Source: Nitrospirillum iridis
GTDB lineage: Bacteria > Pseudomonadota > Alphaproteobacteria > Azospirillales > Azospirillaceae
DNA length: 64,000 bases
NCBI RefSeq assembly: GCF_014205765.1
Contig: NZ_JACIIZ010000006.1
Location: forward strand, 62,001 to 126,000
Reading direction: 5' to 3'
The position numbers were made by a program, and so were the translations under genes. The notes under the pieces are model-generated. The model saw nothing but the letters and a program-made list of their open reading frames with translations. It was not told the origin of the DNA and made no database searches. Positions 1-8,537 of the stretch are shown in pieces. Numbering within the stretch: the first letter of the stretch is position 1; the number at the start of each line of letters is the position of its first letter.

Positions 1-1
1 T

Positions 2-133
2 GTGCTGCTGGTCCATGTGTCGGGCATCCCGCTGCTGGAGGCTCACATGGCCCGGTCGCGCGGCGCGGCGTTCACCGATTATCGCCAACGCACCAGCGCC
101 TTTTTCCCGTGGCCGCCCCGGACCCCCGATTAG
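2..133 (+). CDS. DUF1295 (steroid 5-alpha-reductase-like) protein, 3' end only
   Basis: Only the last 43 codons lie in the window; the start is off the left edge. The visible tail has a conserved GIPLLE stretch, then the segment DYRQRTSAFFPWPP just before the TAG stop. This Y-x-x-R-T-x-x-F-F-P-W pattern is characteristic of the C-terminus of DUF1295 proteins. These are polytopic inner-membrane proteins related to steroid 5-alpha-reductases and isoprenylcysteine methyltransferases, and most have no proven substrate. The family call is fairly safe; the function is unknown. Confidence 0.7.
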   Translation: MLLVHVSGIPLLEAHMARSRGAAFTDYRQRTSAFFPWPPRTPD

Positions 134-199
134 TCCCTTGACCCGCCTCCCCCCCGGGCGATTAGCTGGGATGGGACAGCGGCGGTGAGGAAACAAGGC

Positions 200-688
200 A
201 TGCGCGGATGGATGGCGGCGGTCAGCACCCTGGCCCTGGGTGTCGGCTTGGCCCTCACGGGCTGTTCCGGTGACGAGGCGATGGGCCCCGGTCCAGACCA
301 GATGATGTTGCAGGCGGCCTGCGCCCTGACCCTGCACACCACCCGGCCCACCGGCACCGATGTGCTGTCGATGTTCCGCATCGAGGTGCCCCTGACGCCG
401 GTGGATGTGCGACGGGTGGAATCAACCGTCCTGGTCGACGGGCGCGACACCTACTACGTGCGGGCCAAGTTCAACGACCAAGTCTGCATCGGCGGGGACG
501 TGACGATGGTGTCGCTGGCCAACGGCCAGGTGCATGTGCACTACGAATTGGCGGACCTGGCCCATCTGGACATGATGGGCAAACCGGTCTTCAGGCGCCT
601 GACGCTGGACGACACTTTCGACTACACCCCCGGCCAGACGGTCAACCGCGCGGCCGGCGGCCAGTATTACGGCTTCCAGCTGAAATAG
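200..688 (+). CDS. small exported lipoprotein of unknown function
   Basis: A 162-residue protein with an N-terminal hydrophobic segment ending in the lipobox LALTGC, so it is probably lipidated at that Cys and attached to a membrane. The mature part has no domain I recognise and looks beta-rich. The ATG at 200 is preferred because GAGG at 187-190 is well spaced for it; an in-frame GTG at 185 would add five residues but lacks a good ribosome site. It ends tail-to-tail with the DUF2177 gene on the other strand, with a 22-bp overlap. Lipoprotein status is supported by sequence; the role is unknown. Confidence 0.75.
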   Translation: MRGWMAAVSTLALGVGLALTGCSGDEAMGPGPDQMMLQAACALTLHTTRPTGTDVLSMFRIEVPLTPVDVRRVESTVLVDGRDTYYVRAKFNDQVCIGGDVTMVSLANGQVHVHYELADLAHLDMMGKPVFRRLTLDDTFDYTPGQTVNRAAGGQYYGFQLK

Positions 689-1098
689 GCCGCGACCAGG
701 GCGCCCGCCGCCGCCGCCACACCCGTCAGCACGGTACCCCAGGCCATGTCCACCATGCTGAGACGCGCCGACCATAGACGCAGGGTCGCGTGGTTGGTCA
801 GGTCATAGGTGGCATAGGTGAAAAAGCCGAACAGGGCGCCGCGGAGCGCCGCCTGGGCCAGCGGCGTATCGGTGCGCAGGGCCGGGGCCACCCCAAAAAA
901 GACGATGCCGGCCGCCATCAGGAGATAGAACACGGCCGCCGGGCCCAGGCGCGGCTGGGCCGCCACCATGTCGCCCATGACCTGGCGATAGAAGCCCGAC
1001 ATGCGGGTCAGCCAGACGGCGTCCAGGGCGACGAACACCACCAGGGTGGCGCCATAAACGGCCAGAAGGCGCGGCAGCGCGGCGGCGGACGGCATCAT
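667..1098 (-). CDS. DUF2177 family integral membrane protein
   Basis: About 143 residues with four predicted membrane helices. Family-typical features are a DAVWLT segment in the first helix, GFFTYATYDLTN in the middle, and a D-x-A-W-G segment opening the last helix, which together fit DUF2177. The start is the first of two adjacent ATG codons (CAT at 1096-1098 on the plus strand). It is preceded by GAGGGG at good spacing, so the longer reading from further upstream is unlikely. Function of the family is not established. It converges on the lipoprotein gene with a short overlap. Confidence 0.75.
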   Translation of the reverse strand: MMPSAAALPRLLAVYGATLVVFVALDAVWLTRMSGFYRQVMGDMVAAQPRLGPAAVFYLLMAAGIVFFGVAPALRTDTPLAQAALRGALFGFFTYATYDLTNHATLRLWSARLSMVDMAWGTVLTGVAAAAGALVAAYFSWKP

Positions 1099-1195
1099 GA
1101 AGGGCACCCCTCGCAAAAGAAAAACGCCCCGGGGCTTGGGCCACAGGGCGTTTCTCAATACGCGTCACCGATCCGGATGGATCAGCGCCAACCGT

Positions 1196-1432
1196 TCAGC
1201 GAACCGGCGAACGGGTCATCGTCTTGATGCGGCCCCGGGGGCTGCCGGACATCAGGGCGATTTCCCGATCCTGCGCCTCGATGATGGCGCGGGCGGGCTC
1301 ATCGCCGTCCAGGCCGCCCAGTTCGGACGAGGGCACGCGGCGATTGGACGACCGCGAACCATCGTCATACAGAACGTCGAACAGGACGAACTCGCTGACG
1401 GACTTGGATTTCGGCTTGTTACTGCGGCCCAT
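1196..1432 (-). CDS. small conserved hydrophilic protein
   Basis: A 78-residue soluble protein starting MGRSNKPKSKS, with no signal peptide or membrane segment. The start is well supported by GAGGAGGT about five bases upstream. The first dozen residues are Lys/Ser-rich. The middle has the paired acidic and arginine segments VLYDDGSRSSNRRVPSS, and the C-terminus is basic. I do not recognise a named domain, but the compact sequence and strong ribosome site argue for a real gene. It sits downstream of, and in the same direction as, the DEAD-box helicase, with a short gap, so they could share a transcript. Confidence 0.6.
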   Translation of the reverse strand: MGRSNKPKSKSVSEFVLFDVLYDDGSRSSNRRVPSSELGGLDGDEPARAIIEAQDREIALMSGSPRGRIKTMTRSPVR

Positions 1433-1522
1433 GGGGGACCTCCTCTTTCCTAAAGAACCATCACAACTCAATACACAAGGCCGGACACAGGGCCGGACCC
1501 GCCGGCCGGAGGGCGGTCGGGA

Positions 1523-3166
1523 TCAGCGACGACGCGGACGCTCACGGCCCTCACGGGCCGGTTGCTGCTGATCCTCATTGGCGTTCAACGCCGCCACGAA
1601 GCTGGAGAACGGCGTGCCCCGGCCATCCTGCGCCGGGCGCGGAGCGGCCGGGCGGGGGGCGGTGGGACGCGCGGCGTTCTGCGCCGGACGCGCGGCGCCG
1701 GGCTGGGCGGGACGCTGACCCTGCGGCTGGGCCGGACGCGCGCCTTGCGGGCGGGCCTGCTGCTGCGGGCGACCCTGGCCCTGCGGGCGGGCCTGGCCTT
1801 GCGGGCGGCCGCCCTCGGACCGGGTCCCTTCAGACCGCGCGCCGTCAGCACGCCCGCCATCGGCGCGCGCACCATCGGCACGGGCCGGACGCTGGCCCTG
1901 CGGCCGGCCTTCCGACCGGTCCTCGGCCGAGCGGGCGCCCTGCGCGCGGGGCTGGGACCGGCCGCCACCATTGCGGGCCGGGCGGGCCTGCAGGGGCGGA
2001 CGGCTGACCGGGGCTGCGGCAGCCTGGGGCGTGCCCTCCGGCCGCTCACCCACCGGGATGGTGCGGCGGATCAGCTTCTCGATATCGCGCAGGAAACCGC
2101 GCTCCTCCCCCTCCGCGCACAGCGACACGGCGACGCCGGAGGCGCCGGCACGGGCGGTGCGGCCGATGCGGTGGACGTAGGTCTCAGGCTCGTTGGGCAG
2201 GTCGAAGTTCACCACATGGGTGACGCCGTCCACGTCGATGCCGCGGGCGGCGATGTCGGTCGCCACCAGCACCTTGACGGTGCCGGCGCGGAAGCCGTCC
2301 AGCGCCTTCTGCCGCGCGTTCTGCGACTTGTTGCCATGGATGGCCGCGGCCTCGATGCCCGCCTGCTCCAGCTGCACCGACACGCGGTTGGCGCCGTGCT
2401 TGGTGCGGGTGAAGACAATGCTGCGCTGCATGCCGGTGTCACGGCGGATCAGGTCGACCAGCACGTGGCGCTTCTCCGCCGCCGGGACGAAGATGACCTT
2501 CTGGTCGATGCGTTCGGCGGTGGTGGAGACGGGCGTCACCTCCACCCGCAGCGGCTCGCGCAGCATCTTGTTGGCCAGTTCCGACACGTCGGCCGGCATG
2601 GTGGCGGAGAAGAACAGCGTCTGCCGGTTGGTCGGCAGCTTGGCCATGATCTTCTTCAAGCTATGGATGAAGCCCATGTCCAGCATGCGGTCGGCTTCGT
2701 CCAGCACCAGCACCTCGACCTTGTCCAGGCGCACATGGCCCTGGGTCATCAGGTCCAGCAAGCGGCCGGGCGTGGCGACGACGATATCGACACCATTGGT
2801 CAGGGCCTTCACCTGGCTGCCCTGGCCGACGCCGCCCAGGATGACGGTGTGGTGGATCTTCAGGCCTGTGCCATAGCTGGTGATGCTCTCACCAATCTGC
2901 ACCGCCAGCTCACGCGTCGGGGTCAGGATCAGGGCGCGGGGCATGCGCAGCGGCAGGGCCGACGGGGCGGCCCCCAGGCGCTGCAGGATGGGCAGGGTGA
3001 AGGCGGCGGTCTTGCCGGTGCCGGTCTGGGCGATGCCCAGGATGTCGCGGCCCGCCAAGGCATGCGGGATGGCCCGCGCCTGGATCGGGGTGGCGGTGTG
3101 ATGGCCCAATTGGGCCAGGGCGGCCTGAATCTCAGGCCGTAGGGAAAGGGTATCGAAAGCGGTCAA
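1523..3166 (-). CDS. rhlE: RhlE-type DEAD-box ATP-dependent RNA helicase
   Basis: This helicase uses ATP to unwind or remodel RNA, and homologues act in ribosome assembly, cold adaptation and RNA decay. Visible motifs in order are the Q motif (TPIQ near residue 26), motif I AQTGTGKT (46-53), PTREL, TPGR, DEAD (156-159), SAT (187-189), and the helicase C-terminal motifs ending in HRIGRTARAG (332-341). From about residue 380 to the end (547) the protein is a low-complexity tail rich in Arg, Gly, Pro, Gln and Ala, with repeated ARPQG-like units. I chose a TTG start at 3164-3166 because it gives the short FDTLSL leader normal for the family. In-frame ATGs at about 3199-3202 would add twelve residues. 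The start is uncertain; the identity is not. Confidence 0.9.
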   Translation of the reverse strand: MTAFDTLSLRPEIQAALAQLGHHTATPIQARAIPHALAGRDILGIAQTGTGKTAAFTLPILQRLGAAPSALPLRMPRALILTPTRELAVQIGESITSYGTGLKIHHTVILGGVGQGSQVKALTNGVDIVVATPGRLLDLMTQGHVRLDKVEVLVLDEADRMLDMGFIHSLKKIMAKLPTNRQTLFFSATMPADVSELANKMLREPLRVEVTPVSTTAERIDQKVIFVPAAEKRHVLVDLIRRDTGMQRSIVFTRTKHGANRVSVQLEQAGIEAAAIHGNKSQNARQKALDGFRAGTVKVLVATDIAARGIDVDGVTHVVNFDLPNEPETYVHRIGRTARAGASGVAVSLCAEGEERGFLRDIEKLIRRTIPVGERPEGTPQAAAAPVSRPPLQARPARNGGGRSQPRAQGARSAEDRSEGRPQGQRPARADGARADGGRADGARSEGTRSEGGRPQGQARPQGQGRPQQQARPQGARPAQPQGQRPAQPGAARPAQNAARPTAPRPAAPRPAQDGRGTPFSSFVAALNANEDQQQPAREGRERPRRR

Positions 3167-3555
3167 TGTGTGAATCCCAGGGCGACGCGCCGGCCGCATC
3201 ATCAGCGGCCGCGGATCGCGGTCAAGCCCTTGCCCGGGCGCGTGCCGGCAGGCGTGGTGTAAAAGGGTAAGCATGCCCGGGGTGCTACAGGGGCGATTTT
3301 GCCGCCACCGCTACGCGCCACCCTCGGGATACCGCCAAGCCTGGCGGCCTGGCATCAGGATGGGACATATGCATCCCTTCCTTAAGATCGCATAAGTGGA
3401 TGCTACCGGTCCCAGGCACAAGGAAAATCGCGCGACGGCCCCCGAATTGCTGCCATGCCCGCGCCCCGCCCCCGTTGTCACACAACCGCCAAGCTTGTCC
3501 GCCAGTCTATCGGGCCCCGCATCGCACCATCGGCAGGACGGGCCCATCCCCGCCC
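3167..3555. other. intergenic region upstream of the helicase gene
   Basis: About 390 bases between the helicase start and the end of the phosphopantetheinyl transferase gene, presumably holding the helicase promoter and a long 5' leader. Apart from the possible leader ORF at 3285-3368, I see no gene, no clear sigma-70 promoter and no convincing terminator. Confidence 0.4.
3285..3368 (-). CDS. possible 27-residue leader ORF upstream of rhlE
   Basis: On the minus strand an AAGGAAGGG ribosome-binding site is followed by ATGCAT and a second ATG (complement of 3366-3368). This opens a 27-codon reading frame, MSHPDARPPGLAVSR..., ending at 3285, upstream of the helicase start. The ribosome site is better than that of the helicase itself. 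It could be a leader peptide involved in translational control, or a chance ORF in GC-rich DNA. I have no homology support. Confidence 0.22.
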   Translation of the reverse strand: MSHPDARPPGLAVSRGWRVAVAAKSPL

Positions 3556-4260
3556 TCACCACAGGTCGGCCAAGCCCTCCCCGACCCTCAAGTCGGCCAG
3601 GGCCTGGTCTTCCGGCGCCAGCAGGGCCAAGGCCGCCTTGTGGCCGCTGGGCAGGTCCCGCGCCCACAGGCGGCACGCCTGCCCCGCCGGCAGGGAGCCG
3701 CCGTGGCGGACCAGCGCCAGGGTATCGGGCAGGATGGCGAAGCTGTCGGTGGGCAGCGACAAGCCCTGCCCCAACGCCTTGATATAGGCCTCCTTCAAGG
3801 TCCAGAAGGCGATGACATCGCGCCCGCCCCGGCCGGCGGGCCGACTGTCCAACCAGGCCAGTTCTTCCGCCGCGAACATGGCCGTCGCCACGTCCGCCCC
3901 CACCGCGCGGTCCGCCACCTCCACATCCACGCCCACCCGGGTACCGGGCGCCCATGTCACGGCGCAGGCGACCAGACCATCGGTGTGCGACAGGTTGAAA
4001 TCCAGGTCCGCCGGACCGTCCACCAGCCCCGGCTTGCCCTGTGGCGTCACCGGGGCAAAGGTCAGCGCCGCCGGCGACCGGTCCAGCAGGCGCCCCAGCC
4101 ACAGCCGCGCCAAGCCGTGGGCCGCCACGTATTCGCGCCGGTTGCGCTCAAAAACGAAACGGAGCGCCCTTGCCTGCTCCGCCCCATCGAGCAGCCCCCA
4201 CAGCCGGCCATACGCGGCCTCATCCAACAGGGCCAGGGGCAGGGTCCGTAACAGCGGCAT
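3556..4260 (-). CDS. 4'-phosphopantetheinyl transferase (Sfp/Gsp type)
   Basis: Transfers the phosphopantetheine arm of CoA to a serine on acyl or peptidyl carrier proteins, activating fatty-acid, polyketide or non-ribosomal peptide synthases. The 234 residues match the Sfp-type length (the AcpS type is about 120). Signature motifs are FNLSHTDG (88-95), the Mg-binding GVDVE (110-114) and FWTLKEAYIKALGQGL (152-167). No carrier-protein or synthase genes lie nearby, so its client is elsewhere in the genome. The ATG start has only a weak ribosome site. Family identification is firm; the carrier protein served is unknown. Confidence 0.9.
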   Translation of the reverse strand: MPLLRTLPLALLDEAAYGRLWGLLDGAEQARALRFVFERNRREYVAAHGLARLWLGRLLDRSPAALTFAPVTPQGKPGLVDGPADLDFNLSHTDGLVACAVTWAPGTRVGVDVEVADRAVGADVATAMFAAEELAWLDSRPAGRGGRDVIAFWTLKEAYIKALGQGLSLPTDSFAILPDTLALVRHGGSLPAGQACRLWARDLPSGHKAALALLAPEDQALADLRVGEGLADLW

Positions 4261-4374
4261 GGGGATCCGGTCGGCGAGAGGGCGCAGGGGGAAAACCCCA
4301 CCAGATCAGGGCCGTGGCCGAGCCGTTGTCAAGGCCGTCCACGGCGCCCGCGCCCACCGCGTCGTGATCCCCCC

Positions 4375-5958
4375 TTACTTCTGGGCGAAGTCCAAGGCCC
4401 CTGTCAGGTCACCCAGCGCGGGGCTGCCGTTGGCGGCCAAGGCCGCGTCGCGCTGCTTGATGCCTTCCAGCTTAGGCAAGTCGAAGCGGCGGGTGATGAA
4501 GCGCAGGATGGAGGTCGTGTCGTAGAAGGTATGGTCGACATAGCCCTTCTTGGCGTAGGGCGAGATGATGATGGCCGGGATGCGGGTGCCGGGGCCCCAG
4601 CGGTCGGCCTTGGGCGGGGCGACATGGTCCCAGTAACCGCCGTTTTCGTCATAGGTCACCACCACCAGCATGTTCTTCCACTGCGGGGATGCCTGCAGGT
4701 GCTTGATGACGTCGGCGATATGGGCGTCACCCGAGGCCACGTCGGCATAGCCGGAATGCTGGGTCAGGTTGCCCTGCGGCTTATAGAAGGTGACGGCGGG
4801 CAGTTTGCCGGCGTCGACATCCTTGAGGAAGGCCTTACCCTCCAGCCCGCCGTCGCGCAGATGTTCCTTCCGCGCCTCGGTGCCCGGGGCCATGTCGGCG
4901 AAATAGTTGAAGGGCTGGTGGTGGTACTGGAAGTTGGGCACGGGCTCCGCGTGGCCATGGTCCAGCGTTTCCTGCCAGGCGCCGCCGTACCAGGCCCAAC
5001 CGATCTTCTTTTGGCTCAGCAGGTCACCGATGTTGGGCATGGTCTGCGGTGGCAGGGTGGTGGGGTTGGCCGGGTCGGCGAACCGCGCGTCGCCCCCCGG
5101 CGCGGGCTTGTTGCCGCTGGGCTGGTAGGGCGGCTGCATGGTGTTCACGGCGTGGAAGTCGGGCGTCAGGTTGCCGCTGTTCACGAACTTCGGCGGCCCC
5201 TCCAGCGCCGACTTGGGCGAGTTCGGCGCCTGGGTCAGGCTGACGCCATCGGGATTCACCACCGAGATCGACTCCTTGGCCGGCCCCTGGTCGGCATTGG
5301 GATAATAGGGCGCGCAGGAGCAGATCAGGACGAAGTGGTTGAAGAAGGAACCGCCAAAGCCCCCCATGAAGAAGTTGTCGGCCAGGGTGTATTGCCGCGC
5401 CAGCGTCCACATCGCCTGCCTGGTCCCATCGTAATGGCCCATGACCAGCGCGCCGGAATCGGCATAGGCGACGAATTTGTCGTTCTTGCCGCCGTCGATC
5501 TGCATCTGGTTCTCATAGAATCGGTGCACCAGGTCGCGGGTGATGACGCCCTGCCCCTGGTTGAAGCCCGTGGGGTCGTCGATGGCGAAGGGCTGGTTGG
5601 GCAGGTGCTCGGTCTGGGCCTGCGTCACCTCCGGCGTCACGCCGCGGGCGGTCAGGCCCTTCCAGATGGGCGGCAGTTCCTTCAGCACCGCACCGTCACG
5701 GTCGCGCTGAGCCAGGCTGTCCTGCGGGGCGTTGGCGATGCCGTTGGCGCCGGGGAAGGTGCCGTACAGGTTGTCGAAGCCCCGGTTTTCCGCGTAAATC
5801 ACCACCACGGTCTTGATCTTCGCCAGATCGGGGGCGGCGCCGCCGGCCTGGCCCGCCGCCATCGCCCCGTCACCAAACCCTGCCATGATGCCGACGGCCA
5901 GCGCCACCGCGGCCACACCCTGACGCAAGCTTCCGCCCCGTCCCATGCCTACTGCCAT
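4375..5958 (-). CDS. secreted acid phosphatase / phospholipase C-superfamily phosphoesterase
   Basis: A 527-residue periplasmic or secreted phosphoesterase (PF04185 type). An N-terminal signal peptide ends near GAMA/AG (residues 31-36). The metal and nucleophile motif AENRGFDNLYGTFPG (56-70) follows. Later come TYDENGGYWDHV and RIPAIIISPYAKKGYVDH, both typical of AcpA-like acid phosphatases and phospholipases C. The start at 5958 has AAGGGGAA upstream; an alternative ATG lies four codons inside. It is divergent from the di-heme peroxidase, and the two 5' ends touch or overlap. Substrate (phosphomonoester or phospholipid) cannot be told from sequence. Confidence 0.85.
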   Translation of the reverse strand: MAVGMGRGGSLRQGVAAVALAVGIMAGFGDGAMAAGQAGGAAPDLAKIKTVVVIYAENRGFDNLYGTFPGANGIANAPQDSLAQRDRDGAVLKELPPIWKGLTARGVTPEVTQAQTEHLPNQPFAIDDPTGFNQGQGVITRDLVHRFYENQMQIDGGKNDKFVAYADSGALVMGHYDGTRQAMWTLARQYTLADNFFMGGFGGSFFNHFVLICSCAPYYPNADQGPAKESISVVNPDGVSLTQAPNSPKSALEGPPKFVNSGNLTPDFHAVNTMQPPYQPSGNKPAPGGDARFADPANPTTLPPQTMPNIGDLLSQKKIGWAWYGGAWQETLDHGHAEPVPNFQYHHQPFNYFADMAPGTEARKEHLRDGGLEGKAFLKDVDAGKLPAVTFYKPQGNLTQHSGYADVASGDAHIADVIKHLQASPQWKNMLVVVTYDENGGYWDHVAPPKADRWGPGTRIPAIIISPYAKKGYVDHTFYDTTSILRFITRRFDLPKLEGIKQRDAALAANGSPALGDLTGALDFAQK

Positions 5959-7273
5959 GATGTTCCCCTTCTTCGTCGTTCGGACTTTACTCAAGCTCTT
6001 ATATGGACGCGCCGAAAAACGCACCCCCCGGGCGGGTGCGACGTTTTTCCTGGCCGTCGGGGTAGGATTGGTGATGGGTGCGGTCCCCATGGCCACGGCC
6101 CAGGGCCTGAGCCGGGAGGAGGTCCGCCGCCAGACGGCGGCCTTGGCCGAAGTCGGGCAACGGCTGTTCTTCGACACCCGCCTGTCGGCCAGCGGCACCC
6201 TGGCCTGCGCCAGCTGCCACGATCCGGCGCACGCCTTCGGGCCCCCGGACGGCGCGGCCGTGCGCCTGGGTGGGGCGGACGGCAAGACGCCGGGCCTGCG
6301 CGCCGTGCCGTCGCTGAAGTACCTGCAGGACGTCCCCGCCTTCACCGAGCATTACCGCACGCCGGAGGATGAGGGGGACGAGAGCGTCGACAACGGCCCC
6401 ACCGGCGGCCTGACCTGGGACGGCCGGGTGGACGGGCAGCGGGAGCAGGCGCGCCTGCCGCTGTTCAGCCCCTTCGAGATGGGCAACGCCGATGCCGCTG
6501 ATCTGGGGGGCCGCTTGGAACAGGCGGGCTACGGCGCCCAGCTGCGGGCGGCGATGGCGGGTACCGGCGGCCAAGCGGATGTGGTGGAACTGGCGCTTCG
6601 CGCCCTCGACGTCTTTCAGCAGGATGGGGCCCTGTTCCATCCCTACACGTCCAAGTACGACGCCTATCTGGCCGGCCGGGCCACGCTGACGGAGGAGGAG
6701 GCGCGCGGCCTGGCGGCCTTCGAGGATCCGGCGCGGGGCAACTGCGCCAGTTGCCACATCAGCCAGCGGGGGCATGACGGCACACCGCCCCACTTCACCG
6801 ACTATGGCCTGATCGCCATCGGCGTGCCCCGCAACCGCGACATTCCGGCCAACGCCGATCCCGCCTATTTCGACCAGGGCCTGTGCGGGCCGCTGCGCAC
6901 CGACTTCACGGGGCGCGCCGATTATTGCGGCCGCTTCCGCACCCCCAGCCTGCGCAACGTGGCGCTGCGCCAGGTGTTCATGCACAACGGCGTCTTCCAC
7001 ACCCTGGAACAGGTGATGGACTTCTATGTCGAGCGCGACAGTGATTCCGCCAAATGGTACCCGCGCGGCCCCGACGGCGGCGTCCTGAAGTTTGATGACC
7101 TGCCGGCGGCGGCGCGCGGGGCGTTCAACATGGAACCGCCCTTCGGCCGGCGGCCGGGCGACCCGCCGGCACTGAACACGCGCGACATTCACGACATCAT
7201 CGCCTTTCTGGGCACCCTGACGGACGGCTGGTGGGCGGACAACTGGTCAGCCCCGAAAACCGCCGGACCATAA
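5957..7273 (+). CDS. di-heme cytochrome c peroxidase / MauG family protein
   Basis: A periplasmic c-type cytochrome with two CxxCH haem sites, CASCH at residues 84-88 and again at 263-267, as in bacterial cytochrome c peroxidases and MauG. An early TWDGR motif and the segment RTPSLRNVALRQVFMHNG near the C-terminus fit the family. An unusually long leader (about 49 residues) carries the hydrophobic signal ending in ATAQ. No ATG, GTG or TTG lies between the two tandem ATGs (5957, 5960) and the middle of the signal peptide, so the start must be this far upstream. There its start codon overlaps that of the divergent phosphatase. No ribosome site is evident. It could reduce peroxide or modify a partner protein. 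Confidence 0.85.
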   Translation: MMFPFFVVRTLLKLLYGRAEKRTPRAGATFFLAVGVGLVMGAVPMATAQGLSREEVRRQTAALAEVGQRLFFDTRLSASGTLACASCHDPAHAFGPPDGAAVRLGGADGKTPGLRAVPSLKYLQDVPAFTEHYRTPEDEGDESVDNGPTGGLTWDGRVDGQREQARLPLFSPFEMGNADAADLGGRLEQAGYGAQLRAAMAGTGGQADVVELALRALDVFQQDGALFHPYTSKYDAYLAGRATLTEEEARGLAAFEDPARGNCASCHISQRGHDGTPPHFTDYGLIAIGVPRNRDIPANADPAYFDQGLCGPLRTDFTGRADYCGRFRTPSLRNVALRQVFMHNGVFHTLEQVMDFYVERDSDSAKWYPRGPDGGVLKFDDLPAAARGAFNMEPPFGRRPGDPPALNTRDIHDIIAFLGTLTDGWWADNWSAPKTAGP

Positions 7274-7351
7274 TCCACGCGCATCTCAACATGATGACAG
7301 CGCCCGCGCTTGGGACGCGGCCCCCTAACACCTAGGTAGGGGATCACAGAC

Positions 7352-7378
7352 CGGGGCGAAGATCCCAAGATCGCCCCG
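7352..7378. terminator. GC-rich hairpin between peroxidase and EAL genes
   Basis: An 8-bp perfect inverted repeat (CGGGGCGA / TCGCCCCG) with an 11-base loop, 79 bases after the peroxidase stop and 44 bases before the EAL-protein ATG. There is no T-tract, so it could be a weak terminator or an RNA-stability hairpin. Confidence 0.4.
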
Positions 7379-7421
7379 TCAGCGGCAGGGCGGGCCGCAC
7401 GGGGAAACGGGGGCAGCGGCG

Positions 7422-8537
7422 ATGGCCATCACAGCGGCACCACAACTCTTTCAGCACGATGACCGGAACGGCCGCGCATCTCGCGAGTATCCCATGGTTC
7501 TTCCCCTGCTTTCCCCCACCCGGCGCGACAGCGGCCTCCTGAACCTGCTGGCGGGCGGCGGCGTGCTGGCCGTGCTGCTGGCGGTGCTGACCTGGGATGG
7601 CCTGCGCGATGTGGTGGCGGCGCTGACGGGCCTCAGCATGGCGCGCGGCGAAATGCTGAGCCTGCTGGCGCTGCTGGCCATCGCCGGGTTGATCGCCCAA
7701 CTGGGCCGCCGCATCTGGACCATGATCCCCCACACCCGGTTCTCAGCGGAGGAGCGGCGCATCCTGCGCGCCCTGCCCCAGGCCCTGGCGCGGGGGGAAA
7801 TCCAGCCGCATTTCCAGCCGGTGGTGGACGCCGACACCGGCCAGGTGGTGGCGGTGGAGGCGTTGGCCCGCTGGATCAAGGCGGACGGCAGCATCCTGCC
7901 GCCCGGCCAGTTCATCGGCCTGGCGGAGCGCGCCGGCCTGATCCGCCTGTTGACCAAAGGCATCATGGAACATGCGGTGCGAACCGCCGCCGCCTGGCGG
8001 ACGCATGACCTGGACATCCCCATCTCCATCAACCTGTCGGTGGAGGATCTGGAGGCCAGCGACCTGGTGGATCACCTGATCGCCCTGTGCGACCGGCACG
8101 GCGTGCCCCACGCCGCCATCCGGGTGGAACTGACGGAAACCCAGTCCATCGTTCATTTCGACGTGGTTGACCGGGCGGTGGCCACGCTGCGCCAAGCCGG
8201 CATGGCGGTCTATCTGGACGACTTCGGCACCGGCTATGCCTCGCTCAGCGTGCTGCACCGCATCCCCTTCACCGGCATCAAGCTGGACCAGAGCTTCATC
8301 CGCCGCCTGCGTGACGACCCGCGCGCCGACGCCATCGTGCGGGCCAGCGTGGCCATCGCCCGCGACCTGGGGCTGGCCCTGGTGGCGGAAGGGGTGGAGG
8401 ATAGTGAGACGCGCGACCGCCTGGGCCAGCTGGGCGTGAGCCACATCCAGGGTTATGTCTATGCCCGGGCCATGCCGGCCCACGACATCGTCGACTTCGC
8501 CCGCCAGACCCAGCCGGCCCTGACCCTGTCGCTCTAA
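7422..8537 (+). CDS. membrane-anchored EAL-domain cyclic-di-GMP phosphodiesterase
   Basis: Hydrolyses cyclic-di-GMP to pGpG, lowering the messenger that favours biofilm and opposes motility. The 371-residue protein has two N-terminal membrane helices (about 40-60 and 78-97), then an EAL domain. Catalytic features look intact: the EAL signature at 146-148 (followed by ARW), ELTET, DDFGTGYASL (266-275), KLDQSFI and AEGVED. No GGDEF domain is present, so it is a dedicated phosphodiesterase. There is only a short membrane sensor and no recognisable periplasmic domain. An internal ATG at 7494 would shorten the N-terminus without removing the helices. Confidence 0.9.
   Translation: MAITAAPQLFQHDDRNGRASREYPMVLPLLSPTRRDSGLLNLLAGGGVLAVLLAVLTWDGLRDVVAALTGLSMARGEMLSLLALLAIAGLIAQLGRRIWTMIPHTRFSAEERRILRALPQALARGEIQPHFQPVVDADTGQVVAVEALARWIKADGSILPPGQFIGLAERAGLIRLLTKGIMEHAVRTAAAWRTHDLDIPISINLSVEDLEASDLVDHLIALCDRHGVPHAAIRVELTETQSIVHFDVVDRAVATLRQAGMAVYLDDFGTGYASLSVLHRIPFTGIKLDQSFIRRLRDDPRADAIVRASVAIARDLGLALVAEGVEDSETRDRLGQLGVSHIQGYVYARAMPAHDIVDFARQTQPALTLSL

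Noticed and set aside
1562-3142. Long plus-strand reading frame opposite the DEAD-box helicase
   Set aside because: Shadow of the helicase gene; composition is Arg/Ala/Gly-rich with no family match.
4531-6372. 613-codon plus-strand frame opposite the phosphatase
   Set aside because: High-GC antisense shadow; its late part merely reads the peroxidase gene in a wrong frame.
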